In this document: in pieces, positions 1 through 8,849 of the stretch | Layout: every line of letters begins with the position of its first letter | Numbering within the stretch: position 1 is the first letter of the stretch | NCBI GenBank assembly: GCA_963771435.1 | Contig: CAVYTF010000009.1 | Location: 124,001-188,000 of the forward strand | Reading direction: 5' to 3' | DNA from: CAVYTF01 sp963771435 | GTDB lineage: Bacteria; Bacteroidota; Bacteroidia; Chitinophagales; Chitinophagaceae | DNA length: 64,000 bases | Program-made: the position numbers and the translations under genes | Notes under the pieces: model-generated | What the model saw: the letters and a program-made list of their open reading frames with translations, nothing else | What the model was told of the DNA's origin: nothing | Databases searched by the model: none

Positions 1-903
1 CGGAGCAAATATTGGGCTTGGCAAAGAGACTGCCCGCCAGTTAGCATTGAGAAAAGAAACAAAAAAGGTAATTCTTTTCTGCAGAAACCAAGCGAAAGCT
101 GAGGCAGCAAAAAAAGAACTGGAGGAGCAAACAGGAAAAAGATCTTTGAGATCATTATTGGAGATGTGTCAGATGCAGATTCTGTAAGAAGAGCAGTAGA
201 AAAAATAAAGGAACCTGTTGATGCAGTAATTTTAAATGCAGGCGGCATGGTGGGGAGAACGGCTGCGAAAATTACGCCTTCTGGTATGAATGAATTGGCT
301 GCTACCAATATTTTAGGCCATGTAATTTTAGTAGAAGAATTATTAAAACAGGATAAGTTGAAAAAAGCAGTACTATCAGTAAGTGCAGAAGCTGTACCGG
401 GAGTAAAGATGCTTGGGATGAAACCGGTGGCAATGAAAACTTCTTCTGTAGATGAGTTTGCTGCTGTGCTTGACGGCTCCTATTTTGGTAATAAATTTGA
501 TGTAACGCAAGCATACGGATATGTCAAATATGCAGCAACTATGTGGGCCTTGTCAATGGCAAGAAAATATCCTGGTATCAAATTTATTGTTGTGAGCCCC
601 GGGAATACCAAAGGAACCCAGGCACCCAATGATCTTCCCCCGGCAATGAGATTTATGTTGAAGAATTTTATGATGCCTGTGATATTTCCATTGATCGGAG
701 GAATGGTGCATAAGCTGGAAGTAGGTGCAAAACGCTTTGTAGATGGCATTTCGGATGAGCGATATAAAAGTGGCGTTTTTTATGCAAGTAAAGAGGGCAA
801 GTTATCAGGTGACATGGTTGACCAAAGTACTTTTTTTACCGATTTGAAAAATACTACATTTCAGGATAACGCCGATAAAGCAATTCACCGTTTTATAAAG
901 TAG
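1..903 (+). CDS. Short-chain dehydrogenase/reductase, 5'-truncated and frameshifted
   Basis: NAD(P)-dependent oxidoreductase of the SDR family; the substrate cannot be told. The gene runs in from outside the window. From base 2 one frame reads GANIGLGKETA, the tail of the glycine-rich cofactor loop. The frame changes at the A-run near 136-141, and from there on it reads an acidic GDVSDAD stretch, the NAGG motif, a candidate catalytic serine (VLSVSAEA) and YGYVK, the YxxxK active site. Both halves fit one SDR exactly, so one base is missing at about 136-141. An apparent GTG start at 166 is internal. Nothing obvious links it to the convergent LytTR regulator that follows. Confidence 0.85.
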
Positions 904-957
904 GCGCGAAAATGCCTTTATGTAATAAGGTTTGAAACTAAAAACTACAAGCCGAAC

Positions 958-1728
958 TCACATATTCATCCATTCCTTAAACTCAGGCACACGGGCTTTG
1001 CTGATAAGTATATTTTCTTTGGAGAGGGGGTTTACTTTAAGCAGTAGCCTTCCGTTAAAAAAGAAGTCTACTTCGGTTATGGCATTACGGTTAACTATAA
1101 ATTGCCTGTTGGCTCGGAAGAATTGCAGTGGGTCAAGTTCTTGCTGCAGCTTTTCAAGCGTACCTTCAATAATATAAAATTTATTGTCGGCAGTTACAGC
1201 GTTAACCGTTTCATTCACCGATTGAAACCATTGAATATTCGCGGCGCTCACGGGAATAAGCTTATCACGGTAATGAACAAGGAAAGATTTTTTAAACCCC
1301 GACTGTATTTTTATTTCTTTCAGGATGTTTTGCAGGTCTTTATCAACAGGACTGCTTGGAACTACTTTCAATTGCTTAAATTTCTCAACAGCTTGCAACA
1401 CTTCTTCCTCATCAAACGGCTTCAATATATAATCAATGCCGTTTTTTTTAAACGCCTTCAGGGCATATTCATTATAAGCAGTAACAAATATCACAGGCGC
1501 TGTTGGTTGCACTTCCTCAAAAATATCAAACGACAACCCGTCGCTCAAACGGATGTCCATAAACAAAAGGTCGCAGGCCTCGTTATTATTTTTAAGCCAT
1601 TCCACCGAATCAGCAACCGTGGTCAGCACAGCAAGCACTTCCATTTGCGGGTCTGCTTCCTGCAACAAATGTTTTAGGCTGCGCGCCGTTGCAGGCTCAT
1701 CTTCTATTATGGCTATATTGATTTTCAT
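958..1728 (-). CDS. LytTR-family response regulator
   Basis: Two-component response regulator of 256 residues. An N-terminal receiver domain (about 1-120) has the acidic pair near E9/D10, the phosphoacceptor D58 in LLFMDIRL and K103 in YILKPFD. A C-terminal LytTR DNA-binding domain (about 147-256) includes the RANRQFIVN segment. The ATG overlaps the TGA of the upstream sensor kinase gene (1725-1728), so the two are translationally coupled and very likely a cognate pair. LytTR regulators commonly control surface, autolysis or transport genes; the targets here are not visible. Confidence 0.93.
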   Translation of the reverse strand: MKINIAIIEDEPATARSLKHLLQEADPQMEVLAVLTTVADSVEWLKNNNEACDLLFMDIRLSDGLSFDIFEEVQPTAPVIFVTAYNEYALKAFKKNGIDYILKPFDEEEVLQAVEKFKQLKVVPSSPVDKDLQNILKEIKIQSGFKKSFLVHYRDKLIPVSAANIQWFQSVNETVNAVTADNKFYIIEGTLEKLQQELDPLQFFRANRQFIVNRNAITEVDFFFNGRLLLKVNPLSKENILISKARVPEFKEWMNM

Positions 1729-2747
1729 ATCTGTTGCAGTGGAAGCTTTACAATAAAACTATCCGCCCCCTTTTCTATTTCAATTTCCTTTTGCAGCAAT
1801 ATACGAAACCGTTCATTCAGGTTGTTCAGCCCAATGCCCGTGCTCTCGTCTTTAAAATGAACTTCCTGTAGGTTATTTTTAACTACGAGCAAATCATTCT
1901 CTGCGTAAACACTCACTGCTAAAGGGTTTGCCGCCGATGAACTGTTATGTTTTACCGCATTTTCAAGCAATGGCTGAAGGCTCATATAAGGCAATTGATA
2001 AGAAAAATAACGGGTAGGAACCTGCACATTTATTTCAAGAGCATCTTCCATCCGCATCTTTTGCAACGCAGCATAAGATTGAAAAATAGCAAGTTCATCG
2101 CTCAAAGGCACAAGGTTCTTTTCATGCCTGTCAAGCGTATACCTGAATATCTTTGAAAGATGAGAAATATATTGCTGCGCCTGCTTCGGATCCTCTCTCA
2201 CAACAGCAGACAAACTGCTCAGCGCATTAAAAAAGAAATGCGGGTTAAGTTGCTCCTTCAGCAGTTCAAGTTGCGCCTTCAAATAAGCCTCGCGCAATTG
2301 GTCATTCTCTTTGCCTTTTGCATTACTTTCCCGTATCAACAAAATTATCTTTATCAATATCGCCATCAGTACAAGGCTTGCAAGCATCCTCACAAAATAA
2401 GCCGCTCGGAAAAAAACAACCGGCATGGTATTATGAAAGAAATGTAGTGCAACAAAAACGCCTCCATGGTCAATGCAGAACAAAAGCAGCCCGTTACAGA
2501 CAATAAGGATAAATATCTTTAAGAAAAGATTTCTTTTCAGCAATATCAGGCGCATGTTCATAAACGCAACCGCAACACAAAACCCGAAATTCAGCAACGC
2601 TTCAAACAACAATTCATAGCCGTTAAAATGCCAATATTGGGCTATATAACCGTTTTCCCTCAGCGCCAGCAGTTTGTAAATATTAAGTATCACTGCCGTA
2701 AAGGCCGCTACATAAACGATTAATTTCTTTTCTGTCGTTGAATACAT
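1725..2747 (-). CDS. LytS-type sensor histidine kinase
   Basis: Membrane histidine kinase of the His_kinase (PF06580)/HATPase type, about 340 residues. Four or more hydrophobic segments fill the first 150 residues, followed by a short charged coiled stretch, the phosphoacceptor motif LNPHFFFNAL and the N-box LLENAVKHN. A G-box-like TGIGLNNLNERF lies near the end. Start: ATG at 2747 (MYSTTEKK) is preferred; in-frame ATG 2774 and TTG 2798 would add a hydrophilic leader. It overlaps its LytTR partner by 4 bp. The DNA upstream holds an 11-bp repeat array (2927-2981). Confidence 0.9.
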   Translation of the reverse strand: MYSTTEKKLIVYVAAFTAVILNIYKLLALRENGYIAQYWHFNGYELLFEALLNFGFCVAVAFMNMRLILLKRNLFLKIFILIVCNGLLLFCIDHGGVFVALHFFHNTMPVVFFRAAYFVRMLASLVLMAILIKIILLIRESNAKGKENDQLREAYLKAQLELLKEQLNPHFFFNALSSLSAVVREDPKQAQQYISHLSKIFRYTLDRHEKNLVPLSDELAIFQSYAALQKMRMEDALEINVQVPTRYFSYQLPYMSLQPLLENAVKHNSSSAANPLAVSVYAENDLLVVKNNLQEVHFKDESTGIGLNNLNERFRILLQKEIEIEKGADSFIVKLPLQQI

Positions 2748-2926
2748 TCTTTCAAATGTCGGGATATAACCCATCAAAACTCCATTTCCCCCCGCCAAGC
2801 TGAAAAATACGCCAGTGAAGAAGCCAAATCAATACTTTTTTACCCAAAAAATACTAAATATCTCCCCTGGATCATCTCCCTCCCGCAAAAGTCTTATCCC
2901 ACAAACCAAATTGCTCCAATTTTGGG

Positions 2927-2981
2927 CTTATACTGTACTTATACTGAACTTATACTGTAGTTATACTGTACTTATACTGAT
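2927..2981. repeat. 11-bp tandem array, CTTATACTGWA type (element E1)
   Basis: Five near-identical 11-bp units of the form CTTATACTGTA fill the gap between the kinase gene and the gene ending at 3100. To the right, up to about 3060, is a C-rich block with repeated AAAGCCAT and CCCACCAC words. Reverse-complemented, this gives the same layout as four other elements in the window: a G-rich block, then 11-bp units, then a short G run. The unit is the same as that at 59686-59751. No gene is visible between 2748 and 3099. Confidence 0.9.
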
Positions 2982-3099
2982 ATAACTCCATGCCAAAGTC
3001 ATGGTAAAGCCATGCCAAAGCCATTATACCCACCACTTAAAGCCATTCCCACCACAACCGGCAGTCAATAAAATAAGATGGCGGGTAAATGATATAACC

Positions 3100-3420
3100 C
3101 TACAATTTATCCTCCCCCCTCTTGTGAAACAATTCTTTATACCGCTGTTCATTCATATCCCATTGGTGCCTCTTGTAAAAGACGCCCGTAAAAACAGCTA
3201 TGCATACAACAGCTAATAACAGTACAAACGCATTTAACTCAGAGTTGGCCTCCATAGTTGCCCGCTCATACCATCCCCCTGTATAAAGTACCATAACTAC
3301 TCCTGCGCCTATAAGTAGCCCCCACGGCAACCCGGTAAGCAACTGGTATAACAGCTTCCCTTTTCGCTCACGGTTTTTCAACCAGTATTGAAAAAACTTT
3401 TCTTCTTCAGCTGAGATCAT
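3100..3420 (-). CDS. Small two-helix membrane protein
   Basis: A 106-residue protein with a charged N-terminus (MISAEEEKFFQYW), two hydrophobic segments at about 31-46 and 63-81, and a basic, hydrophilic C-terminal tail. This is the layout of small inner-membrane hairpin proteins. I do not recognise the family. It starts divergently from the HU-type gene at 3492; its 3' side faces the 11-bp array. The function is unknown. Confidence 0.75.
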   Translation of the reverse strand: MISAEEEKFFQYWLKNRERKGKLLYQLLTGLPWGLLIGAGVVMVLYTGGWYERATMEANSELNAFVLLLAVVCIAVFTGVFYKRHQWDMNEQRYKELFHKRGEDKL

Positions 3421-3491
3421 TTGTCAAAATTAAGATCAGTAGTGGTAATACTTTTAAAATTATATAATGGTTAGTTTTTTAATTCCTTATT

Positions 3492-4394
3492 TTGCCCAAA
3501 ACATTTGTTGTGTATAAATATGGCAGCTATTTAAAAGATGCGTTATTGCAGGACGGTAAAATATCATTTGGCCAAATAGGCACCTTCACCTTAAACAACG
3601 AATCTTTTGTACAGGAGGGAAATTCATCCTCCACCGCACCAAAAGTTGTTTTTGAATATAATAAAAGGGTTGAGACATCTGAAAACCTGGTCTCGTTTGT
3701 GGCTGAAAAAGAGGGAAAGAACAGAAGGATCATTGCCATGGATATTGAGTCTTATTTAAATGAAATGAGGCAGCTTCTTAATACCGGCAAAGAGTTTATA
3801 ATTGAAGGGATTGGGATTCTTTTTATAAATAAGGAGGGGGCCTATTTCTTTGTTCAGCAGGCAAAAGATGCGCTGAAGAATGAAGAGTACGCCAGGAAAC
3901 CAAAAAAACGAACTAAATTATTTAAAGAGCCTTCCGCAGGAGAAAGGAAAAATATTAGAAAAAAAGGCAGCTATTCTGCTGTGCTAATTATTGTCTTATT
4001 ACTACTCGCAGGGGGGATTGCAGCAATTTTTTACTGGAATTATAATAAGAATGTAAGCTCTGTTTCGCAGAATAATTCTGTTCCTGTTGTTACTGACAGC
4101 CTTGATCAAGCAGCAGGCTCGCCTGTGAAAAAGGGCATAGATACCATTTCAGCCAAAAATGACTCCGTGCTATATAAATTTATTTTTGAATTTACAAAGG
4201 ACAGTAGCAGGGCCCATACACGCGTTGCTACGCTAAGGCAATACGGCGATGCCGCCTTTTTTGACAGTTTTTCAACTGATACCACTGTGCTTTATCGTTT
4301 ATATATTGCAAAGAAAATACTACCTGTAGATTCCAGTACTGTAAAAGATTCCCTGCAAAAATATTTTAAGAGAGATATTATAATTGAAAAATGA
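3492..4394 (+). CDS. HU-CCDC81/SPOR-type membrane protein
   Basis: A 300-residue protein of a Bacteroidota architecture. The N-terminus (KYGSYLKDALLQ, then ISFGQIGTFTL) resembles the HU-CCDC81 domain. A second such unit runs to about residue 120, followed by a basic linker, one transmembrane helix at about 160-182 and a periplasmic tail whose end (LYRLYIAKK, VKDSLQKYF) looks SPOR-like. Such proteins are thought to link the cell envelope to an internal structure; the exact role is not established. No ATG is available. The start could be TTG 3492 or, more in keeping with the family, GTG 3510. Confidence 0.8.
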   Translation: MPKTFVVYKYGSYLKDALLQDGKISFGQIGTFTLNNESFVQEGNSSSTAPKVVFEYNKRVETSENLVSFVAEKEGKNRRIIAMDIESYLNEMRQLLNTGKEFIIEGIGILFINKEGAYFFVQQAKDALKNEEYARKPKKRTKLFKEPSAGERKNIRKKGSYSAVLIIVLLLLAGGIAAIFYWNYNKNVSSVSQNNSVPVVTDSLDQAAGSPVKKGIDTISAKNDSVLYKFIFEFTKDSSRAHTRVATLRQYGDAAFFDSFSTDTTVLYRLYIAKKILPVDSSTVKDSLQKYFKRDIIIEK

Positions 4395-4428
4395 TCCAAA
4401 AGCATAGTTTTACAAATTGACCTTGCCA

Positions 4429-5158
4429 ATGAAACAACTTACTGTTTTATTAATTATTTTATATTGGGCTGCTATTGTCGCAAGTTGCTATTATTATATA
4501 AACCCTGTGGAAGATTACGCCTATCTTACAAAAAGTATTACGATGCCTTTTCTGATATCTGCCTTTCTTTTTCAATGCAGGGAATCTAAGCACAAAACAT
4601 CAAGAACTATTTTAGCTTCCGGGATGTTTTTTGCTTTTTTAGGAGATCTGTTCAAGTTTCAAAGTGTTGGGGCCCAGTTGGGTGAAATAATCAGCATGGC
4701 CAGTTTCTTCTACTCTTTCTATTTTCAGCGTTTTTTGTTTTTTACTTAATCTTTTTATTTACATCTTTTTCTTTTTCCGTCTTACGCCACTTAAATCTGC
4801 AAAACGTACTTTTATAATTATTACCAGTTTTTTTATAATACTTTACCTGATTTTTTTCCTTTCGCAGATCATAGATCAGGTCATTAACGAAGGCCTTCTA
4901 ATACCATTTATATTCCGTGCTATCACTATCGGCGCCCTACTTTTCGCAGCCATCAATACAGTAAATGGGGGCCGGATAAAAAAGTTAGCCTATACCTATT
5001 TTATCCCCGGCGCTGTTTTATATGTAATATCTGATACTTTTAATGTTATCTGGCTTTATCATAAACACTCTGTTGCTTCAGACGTATTTGTGCTGCTTTC
5101 CTACGCTGCAGGCCAGTTTTTAATTGTAAGAGGCGCCATGCGCTTTCTAAGAAAATAA
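4429..5158 (+). CDS. YhhN family membrane protein (lysoplasmalogenase-like), frameshifted
   Basis: A multi-spanning protein of the YhhN/TMEM86 family, some members of which hydrolyse the vinyl ether of lysoplasmalogens. The first frame (from ATG 4429) runs to a stop at 4749. The second half continues one frame over to TAA 5156-5158, with typical family segments (GAVLYVISDTFN, then SYAAGQFLIVRGAMRF). The change falls in the T-run just before 4749; removing one T gives one protein of 242 residues. Follows the HU-type gene by 34 bp, possibly co-transcribed. Confidence 0.8.
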
Positions 5159-5240
5159 ATCCCGGTTTTATACATTTGTTACTGCTGCTGAGGCATTGCA
5201 GGCTTAATATCCAATGAAAGTGAAGTCTTAGGATTTTGCC

Positions 5241-5407
5241 AAAGTTCTCAGACTTTTGATAAAAGTCTGAAAGAATTGGGTGAAAGTTCGCAGACATTGA
5301 CCACAGTCAGCAGACTTTTGGTGAAAGTCTCCAGACATTTGATGAAAGTCTGAAGGAATTAGGCAAAAGTTCGCAGACTTTGGGCAAAATCCTGCAGACT
5401 TTCTATT
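5241..5407. repeat. 21-bp period intergenic array A
   Basis: Eight degenerate units of about 21 bp (one of 20 bp) lie in the convergent gap between the YhhN gene and the gene ending at 5493. Unit core: AAAGTYYNCAGACWTTKR. Read on the plus strand, the units encode a heptad of the type F-D-E-S-L-K-E or L-G-K-S-S-Q-T, but the 20-bp unit breaks the frame and there is no start codon. There are no spacers, so it is not a CRISPR. The remaining bases from 5159 to 5492 show no gene. Confidence 0.88.
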
Positions 5408-5492
5408 TGTGTCTGATCGGTAACCCTTTTTCTATTATAATATCCTCTGAAACTTATTAAAAAGAAGGAAAAGAATATAAACTGCAAACAAT

Positions 5493-5972
5493 TTACCAGG
5501 TATATCTCAAACCAATGCCGCCCCAGCCGCCTTCAAAATAACTATAGCCAACAAAATTGAAAGATGGCTGCCAGTCCAGGCTCACGTCGAGGGGAACGCC
5601 AGATATTTTATAATCCAAACCCAGCACACCGTCCACACCAATGGCGGCGGATGAGTTCCTGTCGGGATATTTGCTGACCCATTCATTACTCCAAAAGCCG
5701 ATGTGAGCGCCGGGGCCTGCATACCACCTAAGGTTTGGAACCCCGGTGATATCACCATAAAATTCATATAATCCGGTAATGCGGAAACCATCGCTGCCAA
5801 TATAAGCGAGGCCTTCCAGGGCTTTATCGTCGGCAATAAAATGTTTTATTGTAAAGGCACCAGGATAAATTTTAACGCCTAGGGCTGTTTGATAAGTTTC
5901 ATTGTTCTCCTGCGCACCGGTGGCGGAAAAAATGCCTAATAATAAGGCTGATGCGATGAAAATTCTTTTCAT
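5493..5972 (-). CDS. Small outer-membrane beta-barrel-like protein
   Basis: A 159-residue exported protein. The signal peptide MKRIFIASALLLGIFSATGA is followed by alternating polar/hydrophobic strands rich in Gly, Tyr and Trp (RWYAGPGAHIGFW, then GGIGLRYTW). The C-terminal aromatic residue is typical of outer-membrane barrels. Its length suggests an 8-strand barrel. The family is not recognised and no substrate can be inferred. Its start lies 126 bp upstream of rnpB, in divergent orientation. Confidence 0.78.
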   Translation of the reverse strand: MKRIFIASALLLGIFSATGAQENNETYQTALGVKIYPGAFTIKHFIADDKALEGLAYIGSDGFRITGLYEFYGDITGVPNLRWYAGPGAHIGFWSNEWVSKYPDRNSSAAIGVDGVLGLDYKISGVPLDVSLDWQPSFNFVGYSYFEGGWGGIGLRYTW

Positions 5973-6085
5973 ATAATAAAGTTTTTGGGTGAGTTTATTT
6001 AAAATTCTTTGACTTTCTGAAACGATGAAAATCGCGCCATGTTTTTAAACAGCTTGTTAAAAGGCGCAGGGAAGCATAAAAATTT

Positions 6086-6093
6086 TAGTTTTG
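6086..6093 (+). promoter_or_regulatory. Probable -7 box of rnpB
   Basis: TAGTTTTG fits the Bacteroidota -7 consensus TAnnTTTG and ends 5 bp before the first base of the rnpB P1 helix, where transcription should begin. No clean TTG box is seen at the usual distance upstream. Confidence 0.5.
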
Positions 6094-6098
6094 CAGTT

Positions 6099-6448
6099 GC
6101 TACAAACCCGAACTATCGTCACGCCTTGGCGTGAAGGAAAGTCCGGACAGCGCAGGGCGACCCACCGGTGAAGAGCCGGCAGTGTGCAAACACGGCAAGA
6201 GACAGTGCCACAGAAAATAACTGCCCCGCCAGTGGCGGGGTGAGGGTGAAAATGTAAGGTAAGAGCTTACGGCAGGGGTTGGCAACAACTGCATTGCGGG
6301 TAAACCTTGGGTGCTGTAATGCCACGTATAGAAGCGCTTGAGGGCGGCCCGCCCGATGCTTCAGGGTAGGCAGCAACAGGTGAACAGTAATGTTCATCGC
6401 AGATAAATGATAGTTTAGAAACAGGATCCGGCTTACGAGGTTTGTAGC
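6099..6448 (+). ncRNA. rnpB: RNase P RNA (rnpB)
   Basis: The catalytic RNA of ribonuclease P, which removes the 5' leader of pre-tRNAs. Direct evidence: GCTACAAACC (6099-6108) pairs with GGTTTGTAGC (6439-6448) as helix P1. The conserved 5' core GAAGGAAAGTCCGGAC follows, and near the 3' end are CAGATAAATGA and GGATCCGGCTTAC, all hallmarks of class A bacterial RNase P RNA. The length of 350 nt is normal. A run of eight T directly after P1 probably serves as terminator. Short reading frames across this locus are not genes. Confidence 0.97.
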
Positions 6449-6507
6449 TTTTTTTTAGATTACAGATGTTATGGCAGACCTGTCATCTGTCATCTAACAT
6501 CAGTCAA

Positions 6508-7803
6508 CTACTCCCTTGCGAAATCAAGTTCAAAGTTGCCTTTAATGCGCTCTATGGGGGGATTAAAATAACCGAACTTCAGTTGGGGAAATTCCTCGCG
6601 CAGCAGTTCCATCATTTGTTTAACGCCGAGCAATTCGCCCGTTTCGGCAACGCCAAGCTGGCCGAGATACCAGTCTGGGTCAATATTAAAGTTGCGCCAT
6701 TGTATCATGTTTAGGCCTGTGTCAATGATCAGCTTGCGCAATGCTTCGTATTCTTCCACTGTATCCGTCATGCCGGGAAAAACAAAATAATTGATGCTTG
6801 CCCATCCGCCAAAGCTGCGAACTACTTTAATGCTTTCGAGGATGTCTTCAAATTCATAGTTATTAGGTCGGTAATAAGGCGTGTAAATATGCTTGCGTGC
6901 AGAGTTGGTACTCACGCGTATACTGTTTAACCCGGCCTCGCACAGGGCTTTCACAGCATCAGGCTTTGAGCCGTTTGTATTTATATTGATGCTGCCTTTG
7001 GCAGTATGTTTTCTTATTTCTTTTATCGCTTCGCGGATGGTTTCCCACATCAAAAGCGGCTCCCCTTCGCAACCCTGCCCAAAACTTACCATAGGAAAGG
7101 GCGCGTTCATCAGATGCGGCACTGTAAACTCAACGATCTCCTCTGCAGATGGTTTAAAAGTTAAGCGGTCTTGCGTGGATACGATAGATTCTTCCGGCGG
7201 CTGAAAAGAAATACAACCGATACAATTAGCATTGCACGCAGGTGAGGATGGCACCGGGCATTCCCACCTTGCCAAAGCAAAGTTTCTTGCTGCGGGACAG
7301 TGATAAGTGTTGCAGCAGTTATTAATTAAATGCTGCACTAGCCTGTTATGTGGATAATGTTCCAGCAGAAAGGAAGCGCCAGTTTTTATTTTAGCATCAT
7401 CATAACCAATATGCTCCTGGCGAATATCTTTTTCAATGCGCACTGCGGGAACGTAAAACTTTTCATCCAGCCAGCCTGCAGCGGTGTAGCAGAACAGTGG
7501 GAGCAATGGCGCATCCGGCAGAGTTTCATAAGCAGCTAAAAACAATCCTGTATGCGCAGGCGGAATAAAAGCCGCAACAGCCCAGCCCTTTTCACAGAGC
7601 CGCATTGAGCCGCTGTTGATGTCAATACCAATGCCCCGCCTGCCAGGCAGTTCGTACAGGTTTCCGCCTACGGGTAATTCGATCCAGTCTTCTGCAGGTA
7701 CAGGAAAAGCATCCCAACCCTCGCGGCCGGCAGCATAAAGAGATCTATCCTCAAAAATATTACCCTTTCCGTCGGAATATAATAGGTAGGGGGATCGGTT
7801 CAT
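6508..7803 (-). CDS. Uncharacterised radical SAM protein
   Basis: A 431-residue radical SAM enzyme. The 4Fe-4S motif CxxxCxxC is C190, C194, C197 (ACNANCIGC), followed by FGQGCEGEPLL (the GGEP-like SAM-binding element) and a TIM-barrel-like run to about residue 390. The first 160 residues form an unrecognised domain. Four more cysteines (C163, C164, C169, C182) just before the cluster could bind a second metal site. The start ATG overlaps the stop of the upstream membrane protein gene by 4 bp, so the two are coupled. The substrate is unknown; it does not look like a known tRNA, cofactor or peptide-maturation family. Confidence 0.88.
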   Translation of the reverse strand: MNRSPYLLYSDGKGNIFEDRSLYAAGREGWDAFPVPAEDWIELPVGGNLYELPGRRGIGIDINSGSMRLCEKGWAVAAFIPPAHTGLFLAAYETLPDAPLLPLFCYTAAGWLDEKFYVPAVRIEKDIRQEHIGYDDAKIKTGASFLLEHYPHNRLVQHLINNCCNTYHCPAARNFALARWECPVPSSPACNANCIGCISFQPPEESIVSTQDRLTFKPSAEEIVEFTVPHLMNAPFPMVSFGQGCEGEPLLMWETIREAIKEIRKHTAKGSININTNGSKPDAVKALCEAGLNSIRVSTNSARKHIYTPYYRPNNYEFEDILESIKVVRSFGGWASINYFVFPGMTDTVEEYEALRKLIIDTGLNMIQWRNFNIDPDWYLGQLGVAETGELLGVKQMMELLREEFPQLKFGYFNPPIERIKGNFELDFARE

Positions 7804-8384
7804 CGTTCAATGGGTTTTGCTATTAACAAAGAACTATTAGCGATCAACTTATTGCTGCAAAACTGGTTGAATTCTGTCTCCAGCTCATTGCTTACTTCTT
7901 CATCAATGTCTTTCTGCAGGAGCTTATTGTTTTTATAATCAACCGTTATTATACTGTCTTTTATAAGCACATTATTCAGTTCACTCCATGCAACTCTTTT
8001 TTTAGGCAATGAATTAAAGGTTAAGCCTGTTTCATCAACGCCGATCTCTAAAGGGATCTTTGCCTGCTTTTCCAGGATAGCTGCAACCAAATATAAGAAG
8101 GAAAAGAAGATGCCCCACTTAGGCTGCATAACCCAACCTATGGCCGCAAGCAGCAAAGCGCCGCCGTGGTAAATAACTGGCTTTTTAGAGGCCATTATTA
8201 ATGTATAGATCAACCTTGACGCGATGAGTGAAATACAAATTAAATTGAACTTCATCATGGCGGGGGTGTTCATTGCGGTGTAATAAAACATGGCAATGGC
8301 AAAGAAGAGCATCAGCAGGCTGATGGCGTCAATTCTCTTGTGATCGGGCCGTTTAATAGTTACTACAAAGTTGAATTGCTTCAT
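7800..8384 (-). CDS. Membrane protein coupled to the radical SAM gene
   Basis: A 194-residue protein with about four hydrophobic segments (between residues 20 and 110), then a soluble domain with GVDETGLTF and KKRVAWSELNNVLIKD. That domain resembles the PH-like module of some bacterial membrane proteins, but I cannot name the family. The start is ATG 8384 (MKQFNFVV); a TTG at 8411 would add nine residues. The last 15 residues (LIANSSLLIAKP) look like an insertion of a dispersed repeat. The stop overlaps the radical SAM start (ATGA). Confidence 0.75.
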   Translation of the reverse strand: MKQFNFVVTIKRPDHKRIDAISLLMLFFAIAMFYYTAMNTPAMMKFNLICISLIASRLIYTLIMASKKPVIYHGGALLLAAIGWVMQPKWGIFFSFLYLVAAILEKQAKIPLEIGVDETGLTFNSLPKKRVAWSELNNVLIKDSIITVDYKNNKLLQKDIDEEVSNELETEFNQFCSNKLIANSSLLIAKPIER

Positions 8385-8490
8385 ACCAAAAAGAAAGCGA
8401 AGTAAAAGCAATTATTTAATAAGGAGGTTTTTGGGGATAGCCATGGGGGTTAATTTATATTCTTTTTGGATCTCAACCGTATTTCAGAGG

Positions 8491-8620
8491 GGGGTGGGAT
8501 GGCTTAATAATAGGGTTGAATGGGCTTTGAGTGGGCATTAGGTGGGCTTTGGGATGGCTTTGAGTGGGAGTAACATCTCTATAAGGTCTCTATAAAGTCT
8601 CTATAAGGTCTCTATAAGGG
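8491..8620. repeat. Composite element E2: G-rich block plus 11-bp array
   Basis: In the divergent gap 8385-8849, bases 8491-8573 are G-rich with repeated GGGCTTTGAGTGGG words. They are followed at 8577-8620 by four 11-bp units of CTCTATAAGGT and then a GGTGGG run. The same composite is found at 41520-41630 (inverted) and 43009-43123. The rest of the gap shows no gene. Confidence 0.9.
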
Positions 8621-8849
8621 TGGGAATGGTTGGTGGAAATTTAGAAAAGAGGTGGGTTTTTTGAAGAAAAAAGGGGCTTATTGGTTTGGATCGGAAGATA
8701 CGAGCAATCTTTTATAAGACAAAATATTTATAATTTTCTTTCTTCTATTTTAAGGATAAAAATAAGTTGGGGTAAATATCGTTGGTGAGGAAACAGATAA
8801 AAATCCATGAATATTTAATATATACCCTTATTAACCTTAAATATTCAAA

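Noticed and set aside
6100..6397. Minus-strand open frames over rnpB
   Set aside because: They lie inside the RNase P RNA, which is clearly identified by its P1 helix and core motifs.
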